Positions 31,436-42,299 of a DNA stretch of 64,000 bases are shown here, piece by piece. Both the position numbers and the translations under genes were made by a program. The notes below the pieces were generated by a model. That model saw only the letters and a program-made list of their open reading frames with translations, searched no databases and was not told the DNA's origin. The first letter of the stretch is position 1. Each line of letters starts with the position of its first letter. The stretch comes from Notolepis coatsorum (Eukaryota > Chordata > Actinopteri > Aulopiformes > Paralepididae), in assembly GCA_963971535.1 (NCBI GenBank), contig OZ020589.1, positions 54,689,743-54,753,742 on the forward strand. The letters run 5' to 3'.

Positions 31436-31758
31436 CTGGTGCTGTGCTGGTAAAGACACAATGACATGATGCAGATATTTTACATTGCAAAATTAGCTGG
31501 AATGCTGCCATCTGATTAGGTTAAAGAGGCATTTCACCAAAACAACAGCGGCAATTTATTTTACAAATAATCTCCCACACATCCAAAAACTCTAAACAGT
31601 TTTGCACATATTAATTTAGTTTGACAGTTATTGAGAGTAATGAGTTTTCATATGGCAACCAGTAATGTCATCGGGGACACTGACTCCTTGTGTTGTGTTA
31701 ATCACAGCTCAATTAAATGATAAGGTAGCAGTCCCTATAAGACAAGATATTGCTATTT
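31436..31758. other. no gene recognised
   Basis: Short unassigned stretch between a TIR element and a LINE tail. Confidence 0.4.
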
Positions 31759-31996
31759 CATGAATGAATGAATGAATGAAAACTTTATTTAACAGATTGC
31801 AGAATGGGTACAATACAGTACGGCTCAATAGACACAATTGTTAAGGGGATGCAGACCAGAGAAAGACGTTTGTCTTGTTTACATCAGGGTCCCCCATTTT
31901 CAATTCATCAAGACATTTATGACATACAGATATACAGTACTGTTTCATCCTGACATTTATGACATACAAGATATACAAATATACAGTACTGTTAAG
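31759..31996 (-). mobile_element. LINE family 2 3' UTR, minus strand
   Basis: Starts with the reversed tail (ATGAATGAATGAATGAATGA then AAACTTTATTTAACAGATTG) and continues through CCCCCATTTTCAATTCATCA, the reverse complement of 28690-28850. Confidence 0.85.
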
Positions 31997-32010
31997 AGAA
32001 AGAGATCATA

Positions 32011-32800
<790 letters not shown>

Positions 32801-32844
32801 TGAGGGGGAAGAAACTGTACATTGGAGGGGGGGGGGGGGGGGTT

Positions 32845-34035
32845 GGAAATGTCTTCGGTTCAAATAACAAACTCAGCAAGACCGACGGCTTCTCAGTTAC
32901 AGTGGGTGACAATATTGTCACAAGGAAAGATGAAATTACCTACCTGGGTTCCATCCTAGAGGCAAATCTTTCCTGTAACAAAATGGCATCCAATGTAATA
33001 AAAAAAGTCAACCAACGAACTAGATTCTTGTATTAGATTCTTCTCCTCTCTGGTAAACAAGAATACCCTGAAGACTCTGGCAGGAGCACTCATTCAAGGG
33101 TACTACGACTATGATTGCACCTCATGGTACCAAAGCACCTCAAAGGCACTAAAAACAAGATTACAAACATCACAAAACAAACTGGTCAGACTACTGCTTG
33201 ACCTTACTCCTAGAACCCACCTCACCCCTGCCCACTTTAACAACCTAGGATGGCTTAGAGTAGACAACAGAGTACAGCAACTTGCAATGGGCCTGGTCTA
33301 CAAGATACACTACACAACTATGGTACCCATGTACATGTCAAAATACTTCCCAAAGGTCAGTGAATACCACGCCCACAACACCAGAGGGAGCTCTACAAAT
33401 CATGTTAAACCCAGATTCGGCTCAAACAAGGGACTAAACACGTTTCGCAATTATGCCACATCAATGTGGAACGCCCTACCTAAATCTGTAAAGGAATGTG
33501 AATCACTACCCACTTTCAAAAACACTCTAAAAAAACACCTACGTGAGACTGCAATTCGAAACTGGCCCCTACAAATGTCCTAACCTAGTTGTACAGTAAA
33601 TGACCAAGTAAGGCTTTGTCAGTATTCCAATATACAGTGTAAAATGTGTGTGTGTCCCCTACCCAACCCCCCCCCCCCCCCCACCTCCAATGTACAGCCC
33701 CCACCCACCCACCCAACCCCACCCCACCCACCCAACCTCCTCCAATGTACAGTTTCTACGTCAAATGTATATACACTCTTTTTCTGGACACCTTTGTATC
33801 ACAAACAGTACTGTATTTGCAAATCTGATATGTCATAAATGTATAGATGTAGCAGTACTGTCTATCTGTATGTCATGTATGTCATATTATGTTATGATGA
33901 ATTGAAATTGGGGGACCCTGATGTAAACAAGACGAAAGTCTTTCTCTGGTCTGCATCCCCTTAACAATTGTATGTATTGAGCTGTACTGTACTGTACCCA
34001 TTCTGCAATCTGTTAATAAAGTTTTCAATCAATCA
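32845..34035 (+). mobile_element. LINE family 2 copy, 5'-truncated and broken
   Basis: Starts inside the RT palm (GSNNKLSKTDGFSVTVG) and continues to the C-terminus (stop near 33583) and a complete 3' UTR with an AATAAAGTTTTCAATCAATC tail. A small insertion near 33030 breaks the frame. The bases just upstream (AAACTGTACATTGGAGGGGG) are an inverted copy of its own 3' UTR motif at 33672-33750. Confidence 0.82.
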
Positions 34036-34187
34036 AAAACAGCTGTAAAGGAATGTGAATCACTACCCACCTTCAAAAACACTCTCAAAGAACACCTACG
34101 GGAGACTGCAATTCGAAACTGGCCCCTGTAAATGTCCTAACCCAGTTGTACAGTAAATTACCAAGTATGTCAGTATTCCAATGTACA
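34036..34187 (+). mobile_element. second LINE family 2 3' piece in tandem
   Basis: Repeats the ORF end (AVKECESLPTFKN-type codons) and the start of the UTR directly after the first copy's tail, without its own tail. Confidence 0.75.
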
Positions 34188-34386
34188 GTTATCATATTAA
34201 CAACTGTAATCATGGGTTTTATAGGTTTTCATTGCATTATCATTTCATATATATAACTTTGCTCATGAAATGATAATTACTGCAGATTTACTTTGACACC
34301 AATGCCCAGCAATGAAGTCAAGGTCTTTCTGAGACATAAAGGAAACTGGTAAGAAACCAGCCTTCAAACAAATCAGTAAATCAAAT

Positions 34387-34388
<2 letters not shown>

Positions 34389-34473
<85 letters not shown>
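34389..34473. repeat. (GA)n microsatellite
   Basis: About 42 uninterrupted GA units at the same position as 22666-22860 in unit A. Confidence 0.95.
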
Positions 34474-34479
<6 letters not shown>

Positions 34480-34488
34480 TTGAGTATG

Positions 34489-35892
34489 TGTAGTAATTTC
34501 CTGCGCTATTTGTTCTGATATAAATCAGAACCTAATCTAATCTGCTCTGCGTTGTGATTCAAAACCTTTAACGCCTTGGAAATTACTTTAAACAAAGACT
34601 TGAGGTCTTTGTTATGACGATCAGCGGTGCAGCAGGAGAAAGGAGAGGAGAGGGTAGTTAACAGCAGCTGTTTAATCAAAGTTAAGAGTGTATACAAATT
34701 ACAATTAAGAATGCTATAGTTGTGATCAAGACACTATGCCGTCTGTGACCCCAACCAGGCTAATATTACAGTAGAGTTGCTAAGTTGTTGATGAGCTCTG
34801 TTCCCTTGCTAGTGAACAAAGCATAGTTCTGTTTCTCCCTCCAAAATGTTCTCTGTCCGTTGATTCCCCTCTGCTTCCGCCGCCGTCTGCTCCTGTGTGT
34901 AGAGATGGGTGTGGTCTCCTCCTCGGTGATTTGGGTTTCAGAGTGTTCTCCTCCTCGTCACCACACCCCAGCTCTTATAGCAAAGGCCTGGAGTCTCTCG
35001 TGATGTCATCAGAGTGACCTCACCAGACGTGTTTCCTCCAATCCCAGGCCTGCTACGTTTGGATTTGAAACAGGGGGTTGTCCTTACACAGCCAACTGAA
35101 CCTTCCTTTGTTCTCCAGTCAGAGACCCAAACCATCTAACAACCCAATTTGAGGTATTCATTTCATAATACATATATTTGAATTATAATTAATTACATGA
35201 ACCCAGAGATATCATACTTAAACACATTATACTTGTACACATTCTGTTATCATTAAGACTAGTTTCACCTTAAGTGAAACCAATCTTCTTCTACAAGGGA
35301 TTTAAATCTGTACCACAAAGTCTGCTGACTTTCAATGAATTGCTACCAGGTCTAATCATTCTTTTAGCTTACATCAATATCTTCTATACAGTTTCATTAA
35401 TAATATGCTTTTATACAGTTTAGTATGCACATATTTAAGTATTTGCCAATGTAGTTTCAAACGTGACCCTCATTTCAAACTCTGTGATTCCCAGCCATAA
35501 ACCTGGCCTACATTATATCATTAGATTCAAGATTATGTCCTCAATAAAACAGGGTTTTCTATAGTTCATATTAAATTAATCTAATCATACTAATAGTCAT
35601 TTAAACCTGTACTTATTATTACAGAGAATGGAGACGTTTGCCCCTCCCCTGCCAGCTGCAGTAACCCTGAGGCATAAGGTGTCAGCTTCCTGTTCCTATA
35701 ATCAGTCACAGAACCCGTTTAACAACCTTTGATCTATTGTTTCTTCAGCTGCCAGGGACTATATGCAAACGACCTCCTGTGGTGCTTCCCCCGTCTGTTA
35801 CAACACACACACAATCTTGACATGCTTCTACTAAAACACATTAGTTTGATCTGAATACCAGTTATGATCTATGTTCATTAAAAACTACCACA
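34489..35892. mobile_element. solo LTR candidate, 1404 bp
   Basis: Begins TGTAGTAATTTCC and ends ACTACCACA. It is flanked by TATG on both sides (34485-34488 and 35893-35896). Unit A reads CAGTATGTTTACC uninterrupted at the same point, a clean empty site. Size, TG..CA ends and a 4-bp duplication fit an LTR left by recombination. It contains no coding frame. AATAAAAC at 35541 could be a plus-strand polyadenylation signal. The family is unknown. Confidence 0.65.
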
Positions 35893-36094
35893 TATGTTTA
35901 CCATTTTGCCTGTCTCTCTTTGTGCTTATGAGTTTTAGTGGGGTTTCCTTGACAAAGTAAGCTAATTAGAGGTAGTTGATGCCGATAGAAAGTCCTGAAC
36001 TAAGTAAAAAAAAAAAAAAAAAACATCTTCTATCTATGAATCACAGTAAAATAGACACCGTCTCTTTAAAGCGACTCCTCCCGTGGACAGCTAG

Positions 36095-36227
36095 AACCAG
36101 GATGCACCTCCCACCCGTGACGCGTTCAGAGTTTACTCTATAACCAGGAAGTACCTCCCACCCACCCGCGTGATCACTCTTCCTGAGAAAACAAAACTTA
36201 AGCGTGTCGTTGTCTTTGTAGAATAAA
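36095..36227 (+). promoter_or_regulatory. TRIM gene upstream region
   Basis: Two copies of AACCAGGA(A/T)G(C/T)ACCTCCCACC precede a 5' leader ending GTAGAATAAAATGG. GTCTTTGTAG just before the ATG resembles a splice acceptor, so an upstream non-coding exon is possible. Confidence 0.35.
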
Positions 36228-37931
36228 ATGGCGCAGCAAGGAGTTGATCTGGACCGGGACCAGTTCCGCTGTTCTCTCTGTCTGGATCTACTGAAGGATC
36301 CGGTAACTATTGCCTGTGGACACAGCTACTGTATGGGCTGTATTACAGACTGCTGGGATCACGGTGATCAGACCGGGATCTACAAATGTCCCCAGTGCAG
36401 GGAGACTTTTACTCCCAGGCCTGCTCTGAAGAAAAACAACATGCTGGCTGAAGTGATGGAACAACTAATGAAGACAGGACCCCAAGATGCTCCTCCTGAT
36501 CACTGTTATGCTGGACCTGCAGATGTGGCCTGTGATTTCTGCACTGGGAGAAAGCGGAAAGCCCTCGAGTTCTGCCTGGTATGTCGGACCTCTTTCTGTG
36601 AAACTCACCTCCAGCCTCATCATACTGTACCTCCGTTAAAGAAACACAAGCGAGTCAAAGCCTCCACACAGCTTCAGGAGAACATCTGCTCTCGTCATGA
36701 CAGGATTCTGGATGTTTTCTGTCGTACTGATCAGCAGTGCATCTGTTATTTGTGTTCCATGGATGAACATAAAGGCCACGATACAGTCTCAGCTGCAGCA
36801 GAAAGGACGGAGAGACAGAAAGAGCTTGGCATGAGTCAGCAGAAACTCCACCAGAGAGTCCAGGAGAGAGAGAAGCAACTCAAAGAGGCCCAACAGGATG
36901 TTGATTATCTCAATCGCTCTGCTGATAAAGCAGTGGGGGACAGTGGGAGAGTCTTCACTGAGCTGATACGCTCCTTGGAGACGAGGCGCTCTGAGCTGGA
37001 GAAGGTCATCAGAGCCCGACAGAGGACCACAGTGATTCAGGCTGAAGAAGTGCAGAAGAGACTGGAGCAGGAGATAGCGGACCTGAGGAGGAGAGACACT
37101 GAGCTGGAGCAGCTCTCACACACAGAGGACCACATCCACTTTCTACAGAGTCACCCCCCCCTCTCCAGTCCCAGTGAGTCTACAGACTCATCCAGCATCA
37201 GTGTCCTTCCTCTCCTGTACTTTGCAGATGTGACTCGGGTCATGTCTGAGCTGAGAGACAAACTACAGGACGTTCTGGAAGAGCAGTGGCCCAGAATCTC
37301 AACAACAGTGAATGCAGTTATTAATGTTTTACTGCTACCAGAGCCCAAGACCAGAGCTGACTTCTTACAATATTCCTCTCAGTTCACACTGGACCCAAAC
37401 ACAACACACAGAAAACTGTCTTTGTCTGAGGATAACAGGAAAGCAACATGGATGCAGCAAGCGCAGACTCAGTCATATCCTGATGATCACCCAGAAAGAT
37501 TTATTGGATGTGCTCAGGTTCTGGGTAGAGAAGGTCTGACTGGACGCTGTTACTCGGAGGTGAAGTGGAGTGGAGCGGTTTCTGTAGCAGCCTCCTACAA
37601 AGACATGAGTAGAACAGGCACTGAGGAGGACTGTGAATTTGGATTCAATTCTAAATCCTGGGCTTTAGTTTACAGACAAAGTGATTACTTATTCAGCCAC
37701 AATAACAAGCACATAGCAGTACCGGGCCCCCGGTCCTCCAGAATAGGAGTGTACCTGGATCACAGGGCAGGTACTCTGTCCTTCTACAGCGTCTCTGACA
37801 GGACTGACACCATGATCCTCCTGCACAGAGTCAACACCACATTCACTCAGCCTCTCTATCCTGGACTTGGGGTCAGCTTCTCTATCTCTGGACTGGACCC
37901 TGGGAAGGCTGAGTTTTGTGAGCTGAAGTAG
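36228..37931 (+). CDS. TRIM family E3 ubiquitin ligase (RING, B-boxes, coiled coil, PRY/SPRY), intact
   Basis: Single-exon frame of 567 codons from an ATG in good context. RING C3HC4 at residues 15-57 (Cys15, 18, 30, His32, Cys35, 38, 54, 57) should bind zinc and an E2. B-box 1 is at about 104-140 and B-box 2 at about 151-190, followed by a coiled coil at about 192-300 for dimerisation and PRY/SPRY at about 378-567 for target recognition. This is the full domain set of the expanded fish TRIM group (TRIM16/25-like or finTRIM-like), many of which act in antiviral signalling; that role is family knowledge, not shown here. Residue 443 is Ser where unit A and most SPRY domains have Trp (CYWEVEW). 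A shorter sister copy lies at 23232. Confidence 0.9.
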   Translation: MAQQGVDLDRDQFRCSLCLDLLKDPVTIACGHSYCMGCITDCWDHGDQTGIYKCPQCRETFTPRPALKKNNMLAEVMEQLMKTGPQDAPPDHCYAGPADVACDFCTGRKRKALEFCLVCRTSFCETHLQPHHTVPPLKKHKRVKASTQLQENICSRHDRILDVFCRTDQQCICYLCSMDEHKGHDTVSAAAERTERQKELGMSQQKLHQRVQEREKQLKEAQQDVDYLNRSADKAVGDSGRVFTELIRSLETRRSELEKVIRARQRTTVIQAEEVQKRLEQEIADLRRRDTELEQLSHTEDHIHFLQSHPPLSSPSESTDSSSISVLPLLYFADVTRVMSELRDKLQDVLEEQWPRISTTVNAVINVLLLPEPKTRADFLQYSSQFTLDPNTTHRKLSLSEDNRKATWMQQAQTQSYPDDHPERFIGCAQVLGREGLTGRCYSEVKWSGAVSVAASYKDMSRTGTEEDCEFGFNSKSWALVYRQSDYLFSHNNKHIAVPGPRSSRIGVYLDHRAGTLSFYSVSDRTDTMILLHRVNTTFTQPLYPGLGVSFSISGLDPGKAEFCELK

Positions 37932-38703
37932 AGATCAGTGACGTTCACAGCTCCTCTACCCAGGGTTTGGGGTTTAAATTGATCTAGAAGATGTTGAGTT
38001 GTGAAAGATGAGGTAATTAGGAGTTACATTCATTCACTCAGTCACTCTATTGTTGTTCTGAAGGACACACACACACACACACTCACTATGATGTTCTGAG
38101 GGACACACACACACACTCACTATGATGTTCTGAAGGACACACACTCACTATGTTGTTCTGAAGGACACACACACACACACACACTCACTGATGTTCTGAG
38201 GGACACACACACACATGCACGCACACACATGTATGTTTTATTTTTTATTTTTTATTCTCTAAATAACGTGAGCCATAAATTAAAGGCATTTTAATATTTG
38301 TAGAGCTGCCTTGGATTTCAACTTTTTTATAACTATTTTACAGATTATTTTTGTTTTTCTACTTTAAGTGTAAATGCCATAAGAATACAGTAAATTACCG
38401 GGTCTGTCTATTCGCTTAGGAAGAATGACCATTCATTGAATATTGTGCATTTTGTCTTTTGTTCTTTTATTCTTGCTAAATAAACGTGGACATCTAAACC
38501 CAGAAGGACCCGTGTGGATATTTGATATTTGATAGATCCTACTGTCTCTCTAGAAGCTCATACTGGCTGCATATCTTTTCTAGTGTCTATCTAGTTTGGG
38601 GTTTAAATCGATCTTGAAGATGCTGAGTTGTGAAAGATGAGGTAATTAGGAGTTACATTCACTCAGTCACTCTTATCATTGTTCTGATGGACTCTCTCAC
38701 ACA

Positions 38704-38735
<32 letters not shown>

Positions 38736-39636
38736 TACACTATGTTTAGCTTTGTTTCTAGTTTCTAGCCTACCGGGGTAAAGTTTGTTTGATTAGATCT
38801 TTGCATATTCACATATTTGATTCCTATCTTCAATACCTCTGTCCCTTTGCATGTGGGGACAAATCTTTATTTTCATACTCAGGGTAGGTTGGACAACAAT
38901 ATGCAACCATTGTATTTGTATTTGATCACCTTTGGTCATTCTGGTCATTACTGTGGGATTTGGGCCGGTCTCTCCTCTCTCTGTTCCAGGGGGGGTTGGT
39001 AACAATGTGGGGGCCGGACCTCCATGGGGAGGTGGATTCTGCCTATAACCTTCTCCCTCACCTCTTATCCCTGGGCAGCCGGGACACTTCATATACGGGA
39101 CACTCTTCTATCTTCAAGGCCTTCGGTTGAACCCACAGCCAGGATGTGTGGGGCATGTTTCAGTCGTAAATGCAACTATCTTGTTTTAGAACAGACCCAC
39201 CTGCGTTATCAGAAGAGCTCAAGGAGAGAGAGAGTTGTTCTTCTGGTGGCAGACTTTCAGGGAGACAGACCTAGATAGGAGCTGGCTTAGGAACAATGAT
39301 GACCATTCATTGAATATTGTGCATTTTGTCTTTTGTTCTTTTGTTCTTACTAAATAAACGTGGACATCTAAACCCAGAAAGACCTGTGTGGATATTTGCT
39401 TGAAACTTGCCGTTTCACTGACTGAACCTCAATAGAACTTTGAACAAAACGCAAAGGAATTGACTTGAAGTCACTATTTCCATGTGCTACACGAGAAATG
39501 CAGTTAAAGTCTAACATTACCAGTGAAATTCAATAGTGTTCAAATAGAAACATAAGTATACTCTAGTCTACAGTATCAATTATGTGTGTATGTGTACAGC
39601 CCACCCTGTTATAAATATACAAATAACTATGCTAAG
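37932..39636 (+). other. TRIM 3' flank, unit B
   Basis: Collinear with 24383-26300. Contains AATAAA at 38478 and 39352 in two copies of a 90-bp direct repeat, a short CA tract at 38698-38738 and the single founder-like monomer near 38548. No separate gene is supported. Confidence 0.6.
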
Positions 39637-40840
39637 TGTTACAAAGGGTCAGATTAAACCGAATATATATATATTTATTGCTTGAGATCCCATGTATACT
39701 ATTTGTATATCGTTTGATATCCCTTGTATATTCTTTGTACATATACACGGAATATCCCTTTACCTGGTACAGGACAGACCATAATATTCGTTCTCCTATT
39801 GGAAGCGATCCCCTAGGCGCCACGGCCATACCCCCAATGTCTAGTTCAAAGTCACCGCTAAGACATGTCTCAACATGCCCAGGTTTGCGCAGGAATACGA
39901 GACAGAAATGAGGTTGGCACTAGATTATTCACCGTACGTATAAATACGTCGCAGGTGGATACAGCAGCACTTAGCCTAAAGTCAAGTTACCCTCAAACGA
40001 GTTAACCCAACAAGTTGAAGCCTTCATCACGAGTCAACGACCAAGTGAAGTGAGCAACCTTGCGTCTAAATAGAGCACTTATAACCGCGTGCGAATAGGA
40101 TAGTAAAAGTGTCAGAGCTTAGTGAAATAACATCAAGTTCGACCTAGTTAATGTGAAGTACCGTGCACAGGAGAATCTACACCGGTGAATGCAGAGCCTT
40201 TTCCGGCTGGATTATTGCTTTGGTACTGTGGCTGCTGGAGCAGAGAACCGTCTACCCCGCTGCTGTGTGGGATTTACCCGTGAGGAGCATCACTCGAGCC
40301 CGTCTCTAGGAGGAGGCTGGCTGGCTTTCATCCATGCTGCACGCATACTTGGATTATAGCTGCTGCTTTCGTCTGCCGATCAAGGGAGTAATGTACCGCC
40401 TCCCGTAGCTGGAGCTTATTGATTCCCCGTTGATCCAGACTTTTGCATTCGAACATTCCTCCCCCCTGCTGGCTTACAACCGGAGGGAACCCCCTTAGTA
40501 TCTCCAGCTGACCTACTAGTGTACCATATATAATTCTTATGTTACAGGTGGTATTAATTATCCCCTGCGTAATATGCTCATGGACTTACGCTCTTGACCT
40601 ATTCATGCACATTCTTCGCCTTACAAGCGCAACTCTAATTCTTAATAAATGTACAATAATCTTGGTGCTCTTCTAATAAATATTCTAAACAGTACTTTCT
40701 TGTTAAGCCGTGTTATTGTGGGGGTGTTCATCACATATACCTGTGTACTGTATGGCCAGTAGTAATGTACATAACGCAGTAGTGGTTTAATGATACCATA
40801 CTTATTCAATACAGTCAGGGAATTGTACCCCTCAGTTACA
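39637..40840 (+). repeat. BEL/Pao 5' LTR
   Basis: 1204 bp, TGTTACAAAGGG to CTCAGTTACA. TATAAATACG at 39938 is a plausible TATA box, and AATAAATATTC at 40674 could supply the polyadenylation signal. Confidence 0.93.
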
Positions 40841-40842
40841 AT

Positions 40843-40860
40843 TGGTCCTTCGAGCCGGAT
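40843..40860 (+). promoter_or_regulatory. tRNA primer binding site of the BEL/Pao element
   Basis: TGGTCCTTCGAGCCGGAT starts two bases after the LTR end. It begins with TGG, the complement of a tRNA CCA end, and has the form typical of BEL/Pao elements. Confidence 0.85.
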
Positions 40861-40898
40861 GGTAATTAGCGTAATATTAATATAATATTAATATTGAC

Positions 40899-42002
40899 AT
40901 GGCCAGCGGTGAACACTCCACAAACGGCTCTCCTAAGCTAGAACGCCCGACGCGCAGACGGCAGCCACCTTCTTACCTAGAGGACTACGCCGCCAGTCTA
41001 CTACCTAGCTTTATACAGACGTTAAAGGCGGATAAAATAAGTAAAGCGGATAGCCAAAGTATGTCAAACCCTACCGACCAGGCGACCCTGCCAGTAGAGA
41101 CCCTAGTGGGTTCTAACGTAACTGACCAAGCTCACGGGGGGGACCAGGAGGGACATGACATGACTTTACCCCCCGACAACGGCAACGGGACAGTCCCCGG
41201 AGAGCTCCAGGATAAAGAAAGCGCTCCAGGGACGGAACCCGACCCACTACCAGAAGAGACGCACACCCAGGAGATGGACCTCCTCGGACCGCGACAGGAG
41301 AACGGATCTCCAACGAGCACTGCCAGAAGCCGATCACCTCCGCCGGTGTCTTCCCCCAGCGAAGCGGACAAGATGCTGGCGCAGGCATTCATCGCCACCC
41401 TGGCAGCCTCCACCGAACGCGATCGACTTCAAGCGCAACAGACGAGCGAGCGCGAACAAGCTGCAGACCAACGAGAGCACCTTCACACGCAACTCCAAGC
41501 GCAAGCCCTCAGTGAACGCGAACATTCTGCAACCGAGCGAGAGCGCTTCCAGGCGCAACAAAGGAGTGAAGACGACCGCATAAGACTGGAGACCAGACGC
41601 CTTCAGACGGAAGAGAACATTGAAAGAAGCCGCGCCGATGCACAGTGCGCCGCCGCCAATGCACAGCGCGACGCCGCCCATGCCAGCGCCAATGCACAGC
41701 GCGACGCCGCCAATGCCCAGCGCGAAGCAGTGCGCAATGCCGCCCATGCCCAGCGCGAGGCAGAGCGCGACCGGCTGCAGGCGCAGATGATGGAAAAATT
41801 GATTGCCATGGCGACACCCCCTCTCTCCGCACGGAGCTCCTGGAGATCATCACGACAAGGGTCTAGGACACATTCCCCTACCCGACCAAGCGACCCGGGA
41901 CCCCGCCAACAGGAGGATCCTGTCCACGTCTCCGAACCCCCTCCCCGCCGGTCCTTACGAGACCCAGCAACCGGGAAGAACCGGACCACGCCGAGAGACT
42001 GA
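40899..42002 (+). CDS. BEL/Pao Gag N-terminal part
   Basis: 367 codons from ATG. It starts with a basic patch (RPTRRRQPPSYLEDYAASLL), then an acidic linker. From about residue 165 to 305 there is a very long helical Glu/Arg/Gln/Ala region, including NAQRDAA-type units (near 41650-41770), likely a coiled coil. The frame stops at 42000-42002. The next Gag domain starts in the same frame at 42300, and the intervening 300 bases read best in other frames, so gag is interrupted by small indels or the two parts are separate proteins. Confidence 0.75.
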   Translation: MASGEHSTNGSPKLERPTRRRQPPSYLEDYAASLLPSFIQTLKADKISKADSQSMSNPTDQATLPVETLVGSNVTDQAHGGDQEGHDMTLPPDNGNGTVPGELQDKESAPGTEPDPLPEETHTQEMDLLGPRQENGSPTSTARSRSPPPVSSPSEADKMLAQAFIATLAASTERDRLQAQQTSEREQAADQREHLHTQLQAQALSEREHSATERERFQAQQRSEDDRIRLETRRLQTEENIERSRADAQCAAANAQRDAAHASANAQRDAANAQREAVRNAAHAQREAERDRLQAQMMEKLIAMATPPLSARSSWRSSRQGSRTHSPTRPSDPGPRQQEDPVHVSEPPPRRSLRDPATGKNRTTPRD

Positions 42003-42299
42003 ACAGAAGACTCCAGGACCTAGCAGAGGAAGAGGAAGAGGAGTACTCTGGACCAGGAGGCCCAGTACAGCCCCGACCAGCAGCAACGTACTCTGGACCA
42101 GGAGGCCCAGTACAGCCCAGACGTCAGCCCCGAGTCACTGCGCTACAAACCCCCGACTCAACTCACGGGTGAGTTTGACGCACCGCCAGCCCCGAGGAAC
42201 AGCACCTGGGTACTCGGGCTTCGGTACCCGCCAAGTACCAGCCCACGACGACACGTACGGAGAGACTCGCCCAGGAGGCCTCTCCCCCAACGCTCACCG

